DNA of 5,347 bases from Desulfobacterales bacterium (GTDB taxonomy: Bacteria; Desulfobacterota; Desulfobacteria; Desulfobacterales; JAFDCJ01): positions 4,495,155 to 4,500,501 of the forward strand of contig CP070771.1 in assembly GCA_020345785.1 (NCBI GenBank). The letters run 5' to 3'. Position 1 is the first letter of the stretch. Each line of letters opens with the position of its first letter. The notes under the pieces were generated by a model, which searched no databases, was not told the DNA's origin, and was given only the letters and a program-made list of their open reading frames with translations. This document shows, one piece after another, positions 1 through 5,208 of this stretch. A program made the translations under genes and the position numbers.

Positions 1-53
1 TCAGACAATTCTGCTGAAAGCCTTTTTTGTAGTTTCTCGTCAAATCTCGTCAT
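1..53 (-). CDS. Possible N-terminus of an unidentified gene leaving the window
   Basis: An ATG at 53-51 opens a frame that stays open to base 1 and encodes about 17 residues, beginning MTRFDEKLQKRLSAELS. The fragment is charged and probably helical; it is too short for any functional call. Support comes mainly from position: a promoter-like element lies just upstream (86-113) and the frame follows glpD on the same strand by about 90 bases. There is no convincing Shine-Dalgarno sequence; the closest, AGAAG, is about 20 bases upstream. The frame is closed by an in-frame TAA near 90, so any N-terminal extension would be short. It could also be a chance ORF. Confidence 0.3.
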   Translation of the reverse strand, partial: MTRFDEKLQKRLSAELS

Positions 54-85
54 ATCGGATTTTTTGCGGTCAATCTTCTGATCAA

Positions 86-113
86 ATTATACGTAACAAG
101 CTTCACTTCTCAA
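86..113 (-). promoter_or_regulatory. Sigma-70-like promoter downstream of glpD
   Basis: On the minus strand, TTGAGA (113-108) is followed by a 16-base spacer and a perfect TATAAT (91-86). A start site near 79 would give a leader of about 25 bases before the ATG at 53. The match is good, but the region is AT-rich, so this is a prediction from consensus only. If real, the gene starting at 53 is not dependent on glpD read-through. Confidence 0.5.
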
Positions 114-137
114 GATCGGCGCAAATTTTTTCCATAC

Positions 138-154
138 CAAAAGCTCAGCTTTTG
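138..154. repeat. Small hairpin spanning the glpD stop codon
   Basis: CAAAAGC and GCTTTTG form a 7-bp perfect stem around a 3-base loop that is the glpD TGA stop codon itself. The stem is AT-rich and no clean T-run follows on the minus strand, so it is at most a weak terminator or mRNA 3'-end structure. Confidence 0.3.
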
Positions 155-1728
155 TTTCCTTTTCCATTTAACAAATAGCCATCGGCAAGTTTGCGATAGT
201 CTTCCACCTGCGCCCGTTGCCATTTCCTGTCGAAACCGAATTCCCGGGCCATAAGGCGCGCTGTTTCCGGAGCGATCTCAATACTGGCTCTGGCATTCAA
301 TAAAATTGCGCGAGTACGGCGGGCCAACACATCTTCGATAGTGCGAGCCATCTCCTTGCGCACCGCCCAAATCACTTGCGCTTTTAAGTAGGGCAATTCA
401 GGGTGCAGTTTATCGCCCAGGGCGGGATTATTCTTGATTATTTTTTTTATCCCAAGAATATCCGACCCATAATAGTGCAATGGATCGCTTTTATCCGTAT
501 TTTTCAGCCAGCCGTGAATTCGCAGCGTTTTGGTGACACATTCTCGTATATTCAAGCCGGCGATCAGAGCGGCCTGGTTGATGGTATCTTCGGCCATCTT
601 CCGATACGTTGTCCACTTTCCACCGGTGATTGTCACCAACCCCGAAGATGACACCGCCAGATAATGGTCCCTGGAGATTCCCGCAGTGTTTGAATCGACG
701 CCCTCGTGGCTGACCAGAGGCCTGAGACCGGCAAAAACGCTCAGCACATCAGCCCGGGTGGGATCTTTGCGCAGGTATTTGGCAATATTTTCCAGGATGA
801 AGTCGATTTCTTCATCGAGGGCGCGAGGTTCCAAAGCCGGCTCGTCCATTGGGGTATCGGTGGTGCCGACGACCACACGCTGGTGCCAGGGAACGGCAAA
901 GAGTACTCGTCCGTCGCTGGTATGGGGCACCAAAATCGCCGAATTACCGGGCAAGAATTCCTTATCCAAAACCAGGTGAACGCCCTGGCTGGAAGTGATG
1001 ATCTTCCTTGCCTGGGGCTCGTCCATGCGCAGAATACCATCGGTGAAGATACCGGTCGCATTGATTACCACCCGACCGTTAATTTCAAATTCCCTGCCGG
1101 TTTCCGCGTCTTTGGCGCGAAGCCCGCAGAGCATACCGCTCTCGGATTTGACAAGCCCGGTGACCTCCATATAATTGATTGGTGTGCCGCCCAGCTCTGC
1201 CACGGTTTGGGCAAGATTAACGGCCAGGCGAGCATCGTCAAACTGGCCGTCGTAGTAGATCACCCCGCCGCGCAAACCTTCCGGTTCCAAAGTGGGGATG
1301 CGCGCCAGGGTCTCCTCGCGCGACAGTATTTTTGACGGTCCGAGCCCCAATTTCCCGGCCAACAGGTCATACACCTTTAGTCCGACGCCGTAAAAAGGTC
1401 CGTTCCACCATTCATAGCTGGGCACAATAAAGGATTGATGATGCACAAGATGCGGGGCATTCTGTATCAGCAGACCCCTCTCGTTCAACGCTTCCAAGAC
1501 CAACGAAATATTGCCTTGCTGCAGATAGCGCACCCCGCCGTGAATCAGCTTCGTGCTGCGGCTGGAAGTGCCTTTGGCAAAATCATGCTGCTCCAGCAGC
1601 AGCGTTTTATAGCCTCGCGAGGCTGCCTCCACCGCCGCACCCAAACCCGTGGCTCCTCCGCCGATTACAATGGTATCCCAATACTCCGGCTGGGTTTCCA
1701 ATTTTTCAACCATCTCATCGCGATTCAT
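145..1728 (-). CDS. glpD: Aerobic-type glycerol-3-phosphate dehydrogenase (FAD-dependent)
   Basis: This enzyme oxidises sn-glycerol-3-phosphate to dihydroxyacetone phosphate and passes electrons through FAD to the quinone pool; the family acts as a peripheral inner-membrane protein. The 527-residue product has the usual family length. Near residues 19-45 it shows the FAD-binding Rossmann motif DTIVIGGGATGLGAAVEAAS, then the signature SSRSTKLIHGGVRYL near 56-70. The second signature, GGKWTTYRKMAE, lies near 368-379. The C-terminal DAO_C-type domain includes the IWAVRKEMARTIEDVLARR stretch near 452-470. I chose the ATG at 1728: GGAG lies 12 bases upstream, whereas the upstream TTG at 1737 would be only 3 bases from it. 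The gene looks intact. It follows a terminator and its own promoter, so it appears to be transcribed separately from the genes to its right. No glpK or glpF is in the window. Confidence 0.97.
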   Translation of the reverse strand: MNRDEMVEKLETQPEYWDTIVIGGGATGLGAAVEAASRGYKTLLLEQHDFAKGTSSRSTKLIHGGVRYLQQGNISLVLEALNERGLLIQNAPHLVHHQSFIVPSYEWWNGPFYGVGLKVYDLLAGKLGLGPSKILSREETLARIPTLEPEGLRGGVIYYDGQFDDARLAVNLAQTVAELGGTPINYMEVTGLVKSESGMLCGLRAKDAETGREFEINGRVVINATGIFTDGILRMDEPQARKIITSSQGVHLVLDKEFLPGNSAILVPHTSDGRVLFAVPWHQRVVVGTTDTPMDEPALEPRALDEEIDFILENIAKYLRKDPTRADVLSVFAGLRPLVSHEGVDSNTAGISRDHYLAVSSSGLVTITGGKWTTYRKMAEDTINQAALIAGLNIRECVTKTLRIHGWLKNTDKSDPLHYYGSDILGIKKIIKNNPALGDKLHPELPYLKAQVIWAVRKEMARTIEDVLARRTRAILLNARASIEIAPETARLMAREFGFDRKWQRAQVEDYRKLADGYLLNGKGNKS

Positions 1729-1753
1729 GTTTGTCAAAATCTCCAGTTTCGAA

Positions 1754-1879
1754 TTATAATTTTCGATTTGAGAGTGTTGTACGCTTTGCGATTATGCTTT
1801 CATACGGGCTCCAGTGCCGACATCTGCTTAACTTAATTGTGTCCGTTTTAATTTTCGGATGGGCACTAATTCGCTTCAC
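1754..1879 (-). CDS. 41-residue basic leader ORF upstream of glpD
   Basis: A GTG at 1879-1877 opens a 41-codon frame ending in TAA at 1756-1754, 25 bases before the glpD ATG. AGAGGTG (1891-1885 region) lies 5-7 bases upstream of the GTG, a stronger ribosome binding site than that of glpD. The product starts MKRISAHPKIKTDTIKLS, is rich in Lys and Arg, has only two acidic residues, one Cys and no membrane segment or recognisable domain. It sits between the predicted glpD promoter and glpD, so it would be the first frame translated on that mRNA. It could be a regulatory leader peptide, a small protein, a gene remnant, or a chance ORF beside a chance AGAGG. I do not recognise a family. Confidence 0.4.
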   Translation of the reverse strand: MKRISAHPKIKTDTIKLSRCRHWSPYESIIAKRTTLSNRKL

Positions 1880-1884
1880 GGTTT

Positions 1885-1891
1885 CACCTCT
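1885..1891 (-). promoter_or_regulatory. Strong Shine-Dalgarno of the leader ORF
   Basis: The minus strand reads AAAGAGGTGAAACCGTG. AGAGG is followed by seven bases and the GTG start at 1879. This site is the main reason for taking the 41-codon leader ORF seriously. Confidence 0.45.
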
Positions 1892-1911
1892 TTATGGCTT
1901 AAGGAATTCAT

Positions 1912-1940
1912 AATATAGGCTTTATATGGTCATAAATCAA
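1912..1940 (-). promoter_or_regulatory. Sigma-70-like promoter for the leader ORF and glpD
   Basis: TTGATT (1940-1935) and TATATT (1917-1912) are separated by exactly 17 bases on the minus strand. The pair starts 8 bases after the terminator stem and would start RNA near 1905, about 15 bases before the leader Shine-Dalgarno. Position and spacing fit well. No clear repressor operator could be assigned. Confidence 0.55.
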
Positions 1941-1947
1941 TTAAGGC

Positions 1948-1985
1948 AAAAAGGTCGGCAATTGTATCACTGCCGACCTTTTTTT
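1948..1985. terminator. Bidirectional intrinsic terminator between the regulator remnant and glpD
   Basis: A perfect 13-bp inverted repeat, AAAAAGGTCGGCA (1948-1960) and TGCCGACCTTTTT (1971-1983), encloses a 10-base loop. The GC-rich core GGTCGGCA is flanked by a T7 run on the plus strand (1979-1985) and a T5 run on the minus strand. On the minus strand it would end transcripts coming from the dksA-side cluster before the glpD promoter. No plus-strand gene is seen that would need it. Confidence 0.85.
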
Positions 1986-2006
1986 GGTTCTAACTCCATT
2001 CAAAAG

Positions 2007-2025
2007 CCACCGACTCTGCCGGTGG
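2007..2025. repeat. Short GC-rich hairpin
   Basis: CCACCG (2007-2012) and CGGTGG (2020-2025) form a 6-bp stem with a 7-base loop. On the plus strand a T6 run begins 7 bases later; on the minus strand only CTTTT follows. It could be a secondary terminator next to the strong one at 1948-1985, but this is weak. Confidence 0.3.
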
Positions 2026-2047
2026 TCGCTGATTTTTTATGAAATAA

Positions 2048-2075
2048 GGCGGTCCGCCAAACCGCTCAGACCGCC
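2048..2075. repeat. GC-rich inverted repeat in the decayed region
   Basis: GGCGGTC (2048-2054) and GACCGCC (2069-2075) form a perfect 7-bp stem with a 14-base loop. There is no adjacent T-run. It lies past the last recognisable trace of the sigma-54 regulator, in a stretch (about 2030-2165) where no gene is visible. Confidence 0.35.
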
Positions 2076-2165
2076 GGAGACTGCAAATTCACATCCCGGT
2101 TTAGTAGCAGCTTTGAATACGATATTCAGCGCGCCGAAAAACCGAAAAAGAATGTATTGCCTATC

Positions 2166-3164
2166 GGATATCTTTTTTATGGTAAGCCACATCCTCCGCT
2201 GTAGAAACCCTTCTGTAACAAGAATCCTGGCAAATAGCGCCAACCTTTATTCGCAATCAAGCCACCTTTTTTAAAGGTGCGGCCGGTCATGCGGCGCTGG
2301 CAAACGATCTGCAATCCGGCTTCTTTTGCCAATTTGCTCGACGGCTTGGGTGGCGCCCAGAGGCTCATAGACTTTTTCCTGGAGCACCCGCAAAAGCCGG
2401 ATTTGGATCGCCGGCGAGATATCCCCGATCTCATCTAAAAAGATCTTTCCGTTCTGCGCCATGGCAAAACGCCCGGGTTTATCGCACCTGGCATTGGTGA
2501 ATGCACCGGCCTTGTATCCAAAAAGCTCGGATTCTATCAGGGTATCGGGCAGGGCGCCGCAATTGACCGGCACAAAAGGCCCCATTTTGTAAGGGCTGTT
2601 GTTGTGGATCGCCCTAGCCAGAAGTTCCTTGCCGGTACCGGTTGCGCCCTCGATCAGAACGTTGCAGTCGCTATCCGAAATTTGAACCAGGGTTGAAAAT
2701 ATGTGATGCATCGTTTCATTCCTGCTCACCATATTTTCAAAATGGGAATACCGGTGAAGTGGTGTGCGCAAGCGATGGAGGGCCGTTAAGTCCCTGAAAG
2801 TCTCAACACCGCCAATGATGCGGCCTGCGCTGTTTCTCAATATCGATGCGTTGACACTAATGGGGATGCTTTTTGAATCAGAGCGGCGCATGTGAACCGC
2901 AATGTTTGCCGGCGACGCGTTGGTAGTCACGACCCTGCGAAGCACACAATCCCTTTTACAGAAATTGGTGTTGAAGATTTCCGAGCATGGCCGGCCGATG
3001 GCTTCCAGCCTGGATATGCCCGTGATTTTCTCGGCCGCCCTGTTAAACGACGTAATGCGCCAATCCAGATCAACCGTAAAGACACCCTCCTCGATGCTCT
3101 GCAAGATGGCATGACAGCTTTCTGCTTTTAACGCCTCGGTTTTCTTTGTTGGGGCCGGGTACAT
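2166..3164 (-). pseudogene. PAS plus sigma-54 AAA+ regulator, frameshifted and truncated
   Basis: The intact N-terminal part resembles a sigma-54 enhancer-binding activator. A PAS domain spans about residues 14-125, with GVFTVDLDWRITSFNRAAEK and three cysteines (60, 69, 73). The AAA+ domain begins near 146. It has Walker A EGATGTGKE (172-180), the sigma-54 contact loop as GAFTNA (220-225) instead of GAFTGA, and Walker B IFLDEIGD (241-248). Family resemblance stops at EPLGATQAVE (about 276), and the frame ends at 2271. In other frames, traces of the expected continuation remain: CQDSCYRRVST (about 2199-2236) recalls FRQDLYYRLNV, and AYHKKDI (about 2170-2190) recalls RERKEDI. The rest of the AAA+ domain and the Fis-type HTH are missing, so it cannot act as a normal activator. 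The start is the ATG at 3164 with GCAGG about 8 bases upstream. It lies 21 bases past the preceding small ORF. Confidence 0.85.
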
Positions 3165-3185
3165 GTCAGTGCCTGCAACATAATG

Positions 3186-3373
3186 TTAATGGAGCATAAA
3201 TGCAGGTTTGGCTATTAGGGTTGAACAAGTAATACCCCTTTCTTCTATTAAGCTTAGGAGATAAATTGCCTGATCGCGCTGATTTTTAAAGGTCCTCTCC
3301 ATCAGGATCTTGTTCTTGATGCGGCGCAATGTATCCGCTATTTCTTTTTTTGCATTTCCATTGGATTATCCAT
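3186..3373 (-). pseudogene. Small helical ORF split by a frameshift at an A7 tract
   Basis: The ATG at 3373-3371 follows the GT5-like gene's TAA with no gap (TAAATG). It reads MDNPMEMQKKK and then stops at TAG. The stop follows a run of seven A residues (plus-strand T7 at 3345-3351). Adding one A would continue into a frame that reads EIADTLRRIKNKILMERT and goes on through NQRDQAIYLLSLIEERGI to a TAA at 3188-3186, a 62-residue product in all. The continuous amphipathic, charged-helix character across the join argues that this was one gene. An alternative ATG at 3302 would give 38 residues alone. I recognise no family. The A7 tract could be a mutation, a sequencing error or a slippage site. 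Confidence 0.5.
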
Positions 3374-4258
3374 TTATTGATTGTGGGATCTTACATTCAA
3401 TACGTTAAAACCATCACGCTTTGGCGCGAGTATTCCTTGCTGCAGCAACTTCTCGTAAATCTCAATATACTGCTCCGTTTTTGCTCGATGCTGATTTACA
3501 GTTGCGCAACCGCTTTCAATTTTCTTAACGAGTATTTGCCATATCGGAAATTTAACAAAACGACTTTGATCCTGGCATCCATTCGCCAGGAAGGCCAGGC
3601 GGCTGGTCGTGACAAAATTGGCAGCGAAAACTCCGCTTAAAAGAAAGTCTGCTGGATTGGTCTCGCGGGTTTCTTCATAATTGAGGGGGTACCGATCGTA
3701 AAACAGATGTTGCCAGAATACCGCAGCGTCAATGCCTCGATCTTCGACATAGGACAGAGAACTTCTGGCAGTATCAAATTTTTGAGCCGTAAAAAGGCAG
3801 GGGATTTTAAAAATTCTGGCCGCCGCCGGAATCAAACCTGTCATCCAGTCGTAGCAGTGGATTATATCCGGTTGCACTCGCGGTATGATCTGGTTGATTA
3901 CTTCCCGCTGGAATGCAAGGGATATCTTGATATTTTCCCATTCAGGATTTGAATTGATGGGCTTTGAATAAAAAATCGATCTATCTTCTGCCAGGTAAAA
4001 ACGATCATAAGGCAGCTTGCCTCCTTGGCCGGCCTTATCTTTGCGGGATCGCGTTTTAAAAATATTGCGAAAATCCGGTTGAGCCACGTAGACATCAGCG
4101 CCAAATTCAAACAACTTGCTTATCAATTCAGCCGGGAAACTATCCAAATTTCCCCCATTGACATCAACGGAATATGTGCTGTCGTCTCCATTTTCCGGCC
4201 TAAATACTGCTTCAGGAGTGACAAAAAGAATGCGAGGATAGTTTTGATTTTTGGACAT
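3374..4258 (-). CDS. GT5 glycogen/starch-synthase-like protein lacking the C-terminal domain
   Basis: The 294-residue product resembles the N-terminal (starch synthase catalytic, GT5) half of a glycogen synthase, an enzyme that normally adds glucose from ADP-glucose to alpha-1,4-glucan. Visible landmarks are PRILFVTPEAVF (8-19), FEFGADVYVAQPDFR (50-64), ENIKISLAFQREV (108-120), IIHCYDWMTGLIP (132-144) and the DRGIDAAVFWQHLF region (173-186). Known synthases are about 475 residues or more. Here the N-domain ends near SGCAT (249-253) and is followed almost directly by KTEQYIEIYEKLL (260-272), which resembles the extreme C-terminal helix of full-length enzymes. The nucleotide-sugar loop KxGGL reads VNGGNL (33-38) and the usual FT(I/V)HN reads FTAQK (156-160). 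Catalysis is therefore unlikely: it is a pseudoenzyme or a remnant. The start is the ATG at 4258, with only a weak AAGA upstream. Confidence 0.75.
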   Translation of the reverse strand: MSKNQNYPRILFVTPEAVFRPENGDDSTYSVDVNGGNLDSFPAELISKLFEFGADVYVAQPDFRNIFKTRSRKDKAGQGGKLPYDRFYLAEDRSIFYSKPINSNPEWENIKISLAFQREVINQIIPRVQPDIIHCYDWMTGLIPAAARIFKIPCLFTAQKFDTARSSLSYVEDRGIDAAVFWQHLFYDRYPLNYEETRETNPADFLLSGVFAANFVTTSRLAFLANGCQDQSRFVKFPIWQILVKKIESGCATVNQHRAKTEQYIEIYEKLLQQGILAPKRDGFNVLNVRSHNQ

Positions 4259-4269
4259 TATCTTAAAAT

Positions 4270-4294
4270 GATTGAATATTTTCGATTGAATATT
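4270..4294. repeat. 11-bp tandem-like direct repeat before the GT5-like gene
   Basis: GATTGAATATT occurs at 4270-4280 and again at 4284-4294, separated by TTC (period 14). It fills the short gap between the truncated PilZ frame and the GT5-like start. It may be an operator or a duplication or deletion scar. The sequence is AT-rich, so chance is possible. Confidence 0.5.
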
Positions 4295-4300
4295 GAAGCT

Positions 4301-4471
4301 TCAAACGGTCGACCCGGTCTGGATCCACAGATTTGATTTAAAACACATGCCGTCCAGGCCAAGATTCAGGACCTCCGCATGATAAGAATGTTTTTTGTTG
4401 AAATATGAAAACGCAATATCAGCGGCATAAGAATACCGTTCACAAGTTCTTTTCGCTGCAACGGCATTCAT
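4301..4471 (-). CDS. Truncated PilZ-domain protein (56 residues)
   Basis: The ATG at 4471-4469 shares a base with the TAA of the preceding gene (TAATG), which points to translational coupling. The product starts MNAVAAKRTCERYSYAADIA. It shows an RxxxR motif (R8, R12) and, near residues 31-43, HAEVLNLGLDGMC. NLGLDG matches the PilZ (D/N)xSxxG motif with Ser replaced by Gly. Together these are the c-di-GMP-contact elements of PilZ domains. Complete PilZ domains are about 100 residues, but this frame ends at TGSTV* (4303-4301), where the family would continue into further beta strands. No clear continuation is visible in the other two frames, so the 3' half seems deleted rather than frameshifted. 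It may be a remnant; whether the fragment folds is unknown. The PilZ assignment rests on motif reading by eye. Confidence 0.65.
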   Translation of the reverse strand: MNAVAAKRTCERYSYAADIAFSYFNKKHSYHAEVLNLGLDGMCFKSNLWIQTGSTV

Positions 4472-4683
4472 TATTCATTTCTTTCCTGCGACCCAGCAGA
4501 AGCCGTTGTATGTCCTCCGGACAGCATGAGGCAATGATCACGCCACGCACAATCCATCTGCTCACATTCTCGCCGCCCCCTGCGATAGCAGTCCAGATTA
4601 CCTTCAACGCGCTGAATGCTTCGGATAAGCTTTACCAAATCAACATAATTCGGGTTTGAACTGGAAGTGTTCTCGATCCCCAT
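4471..4683 (-). CDS. Small four-cysteine protein of unknown function
   Basis: The product is 70 residues from the ATG at 4683, or 74 from a TTG at 4695; I prefer ATG because the TTG has no ribosome binding site. Neither start has a strong one, the nearest being GGTG 3 bases before the ATG. A hydrophobic-charged helix, VDLVKLIRSIQRVEGN, precedes a compact cysteine motif CYRRGRRECEQMDCAWRDHC with spacing C-x7-C-x4-C-x5-C and an Ala-Trp-Arg core. This pattern suggests a metal-binding or disulfide-stabilised knuckle. I have an impression of similar short proteins in Desulfobacterota but cannot name a characterised family. It starts 43 bases after dksA, and its stop overlaps the PilZ start, so it is very likely co-transcribed with both. 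The C-terminal 15 residues are polar and probably disordered. Confidence 0.7.
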   Translation of the reverse strand: MGIENTSSSNPNYVDLVKLIRSIQRVEGNLDCYRRGRRECEQMDCAWRDHCLMLSGGHTTASAGSQERNE

Positions 4684-4726
4684 TTTCACCAGCAACTATA
4701 TTTTCAAGCTAACCTTCATAGAGAAA

Positions 4727-5089
4727 TTAAACTCCAACCGCCCTCTCCAATGCTTCCATTCTGTTTTTGCAGCCGATGCAGTAAGTCGCAACCGGTCTGG
4801 CTTTTAATCGTTTTATTGAGATCTCCTCACCACACACTTCACAAATACCGTAGGCGCCCTCTTCGATCCTCGTAAGAGCCTGGTTGATTTTAAGCATCAG
4901 TTTTTTTTCGCGGTCTCGCATTCGAAGCCTGAAGCTCTGATCTGTTTCCATGGCGGCTTGGTCCATGAAATCGGACGAATCCACTGTCGTTTCCCTCAGA
5001 AGATAGGTTTCTTCATCACCCTTTTTTAAAAGGTCATCCAATCTCTGAGTCAAAATTCTACGAAAGTATTCTAAATCGTAATTTTTCAT
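4727..5089 (-). CDS. dksA: DksA/TraR-family RNA polymerase-binding zinc-finger protein
   Basis: DksA-type proteins enter the secondary channel of RNA polymerase and, with ppGpp, adjust promoter activity during nutrient stress. The 120-residue product starts MKNYDLEYFRRIL. A coiled-coil follows, with a tip containing DFMDQA (40-45), which fits the DxxDxA motif needed for DksA activity. A second helix (about 48-77) leads to GAYGICEVCGEEI. The Cys4 zinc finger uses C83, C86, C104 and C107. The length matches the shorter DksA proteins of this phylum rather than the roughly 150-residue E. coli form. The ATG at 5089 is supported by a strong GGGGGGAGG upstream; an upstream in-frame ATG at 5191 would add 34 atypical residues and is rejected. 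It heads the run of closely spaced genes. The symbol is by family; genomes of this group often hold several paralogues. Confidence 0.92.
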   Translation of the reverse strand: MKNYDLEYFRRILTQRLDDLLKKGDEETYLLRETTVDSSDFMDQAAMETDQSFRLRMRDREKKLMLKINQALTRIEEGAYGICEVCGEEISIKRLKARPVATYCIGCKNRMEALERAVGV

Positions 5090-5093
5090 GATA

Positions 5094-5199
5094 AGACAGC
5101 CCTCCCCCCATTCAGCTGGAAATATTTGATCCCTACTCCCGATAGGGAATATCGCTCTTTCGCTCAAATTGACTATCTCTAAAAAATTCAAGGCTGTCT
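5094..5199. repeat. 8-bp inverted repeat bracketing the dksA leader
   Basis: AGACAGCC (5094-5101) and GGCTGTCT (5192-5199) are perfect inverted copies about 90 bases apart. In the mRNA the downstream copy falls between the Shine-Dalgarno and the ATG, so pairing could affect initiation. Between them lies a smaller hairpin, CCCTA...TAGGG, near 5131-5147. The length is compatible with chance. Confidence 0.35.
5101..5109 (-). promoter_or_regulatory. Shine-Dalgarno that fixes the dksA start
   Basis: The minus strand reads GGGGGGAGG followed by 11 bases (GCTGTCTTATC) and the ATG at 5089. The site is purine-rich and strong; spacing is slightly long. It favours the 120-residue form over the 154-residue extension. 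Confidence 0.75.
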
Positions 5200-5208
5200 A
5201 TAGAGCGA

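Noticed and set aside
706..1335. Long plus-strand open frame of about 209 codons inside glpD
   Set aside because: It lies fully antisense to the well-supported glpD, has no recognisable domain and its composition is that of the reverse strand of a coding gene.
1435..1913. Plus-strand frames over the glpD 5' end and leader
   Set aside because: They are antisense to glpD and the leader ORF, have no good ribosome binding site and show no family features.
2048..2075. GC-rich hairpin as an intrinsic terminator
   Set aside because: No T-run follows the stem on either strand; the element at 1948-1985 is far better.
2037..2243. Separate 68-residue minus-strand ORF
   Set aside because: It overlaps the decayed 3' part of the sigma-54 regulator, has no own ribosome binding site, and adjacent frames show traces of the AAA+ domain.
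3892..4110. Minus- and plus-strand short frames within the GT5-like gene
   Set aside because: They are out-of-frame shadows of the GT5-like frame, which alone shows family motifs.
3374..4258. Annotation as a complete, active glycogen synthase (glgA)
   Set aside because: The second Rossmann domain is absent and the KxGGL and FT(I/V)HN motifs are altered.
5090..5191. 34-residue N-terminal extension of the DksA protein
   Set aside because: The extension has no DksA similarity and would read through the strong GGGGGGAGG site; the ATG at 5089 gives the normal short DksA length.
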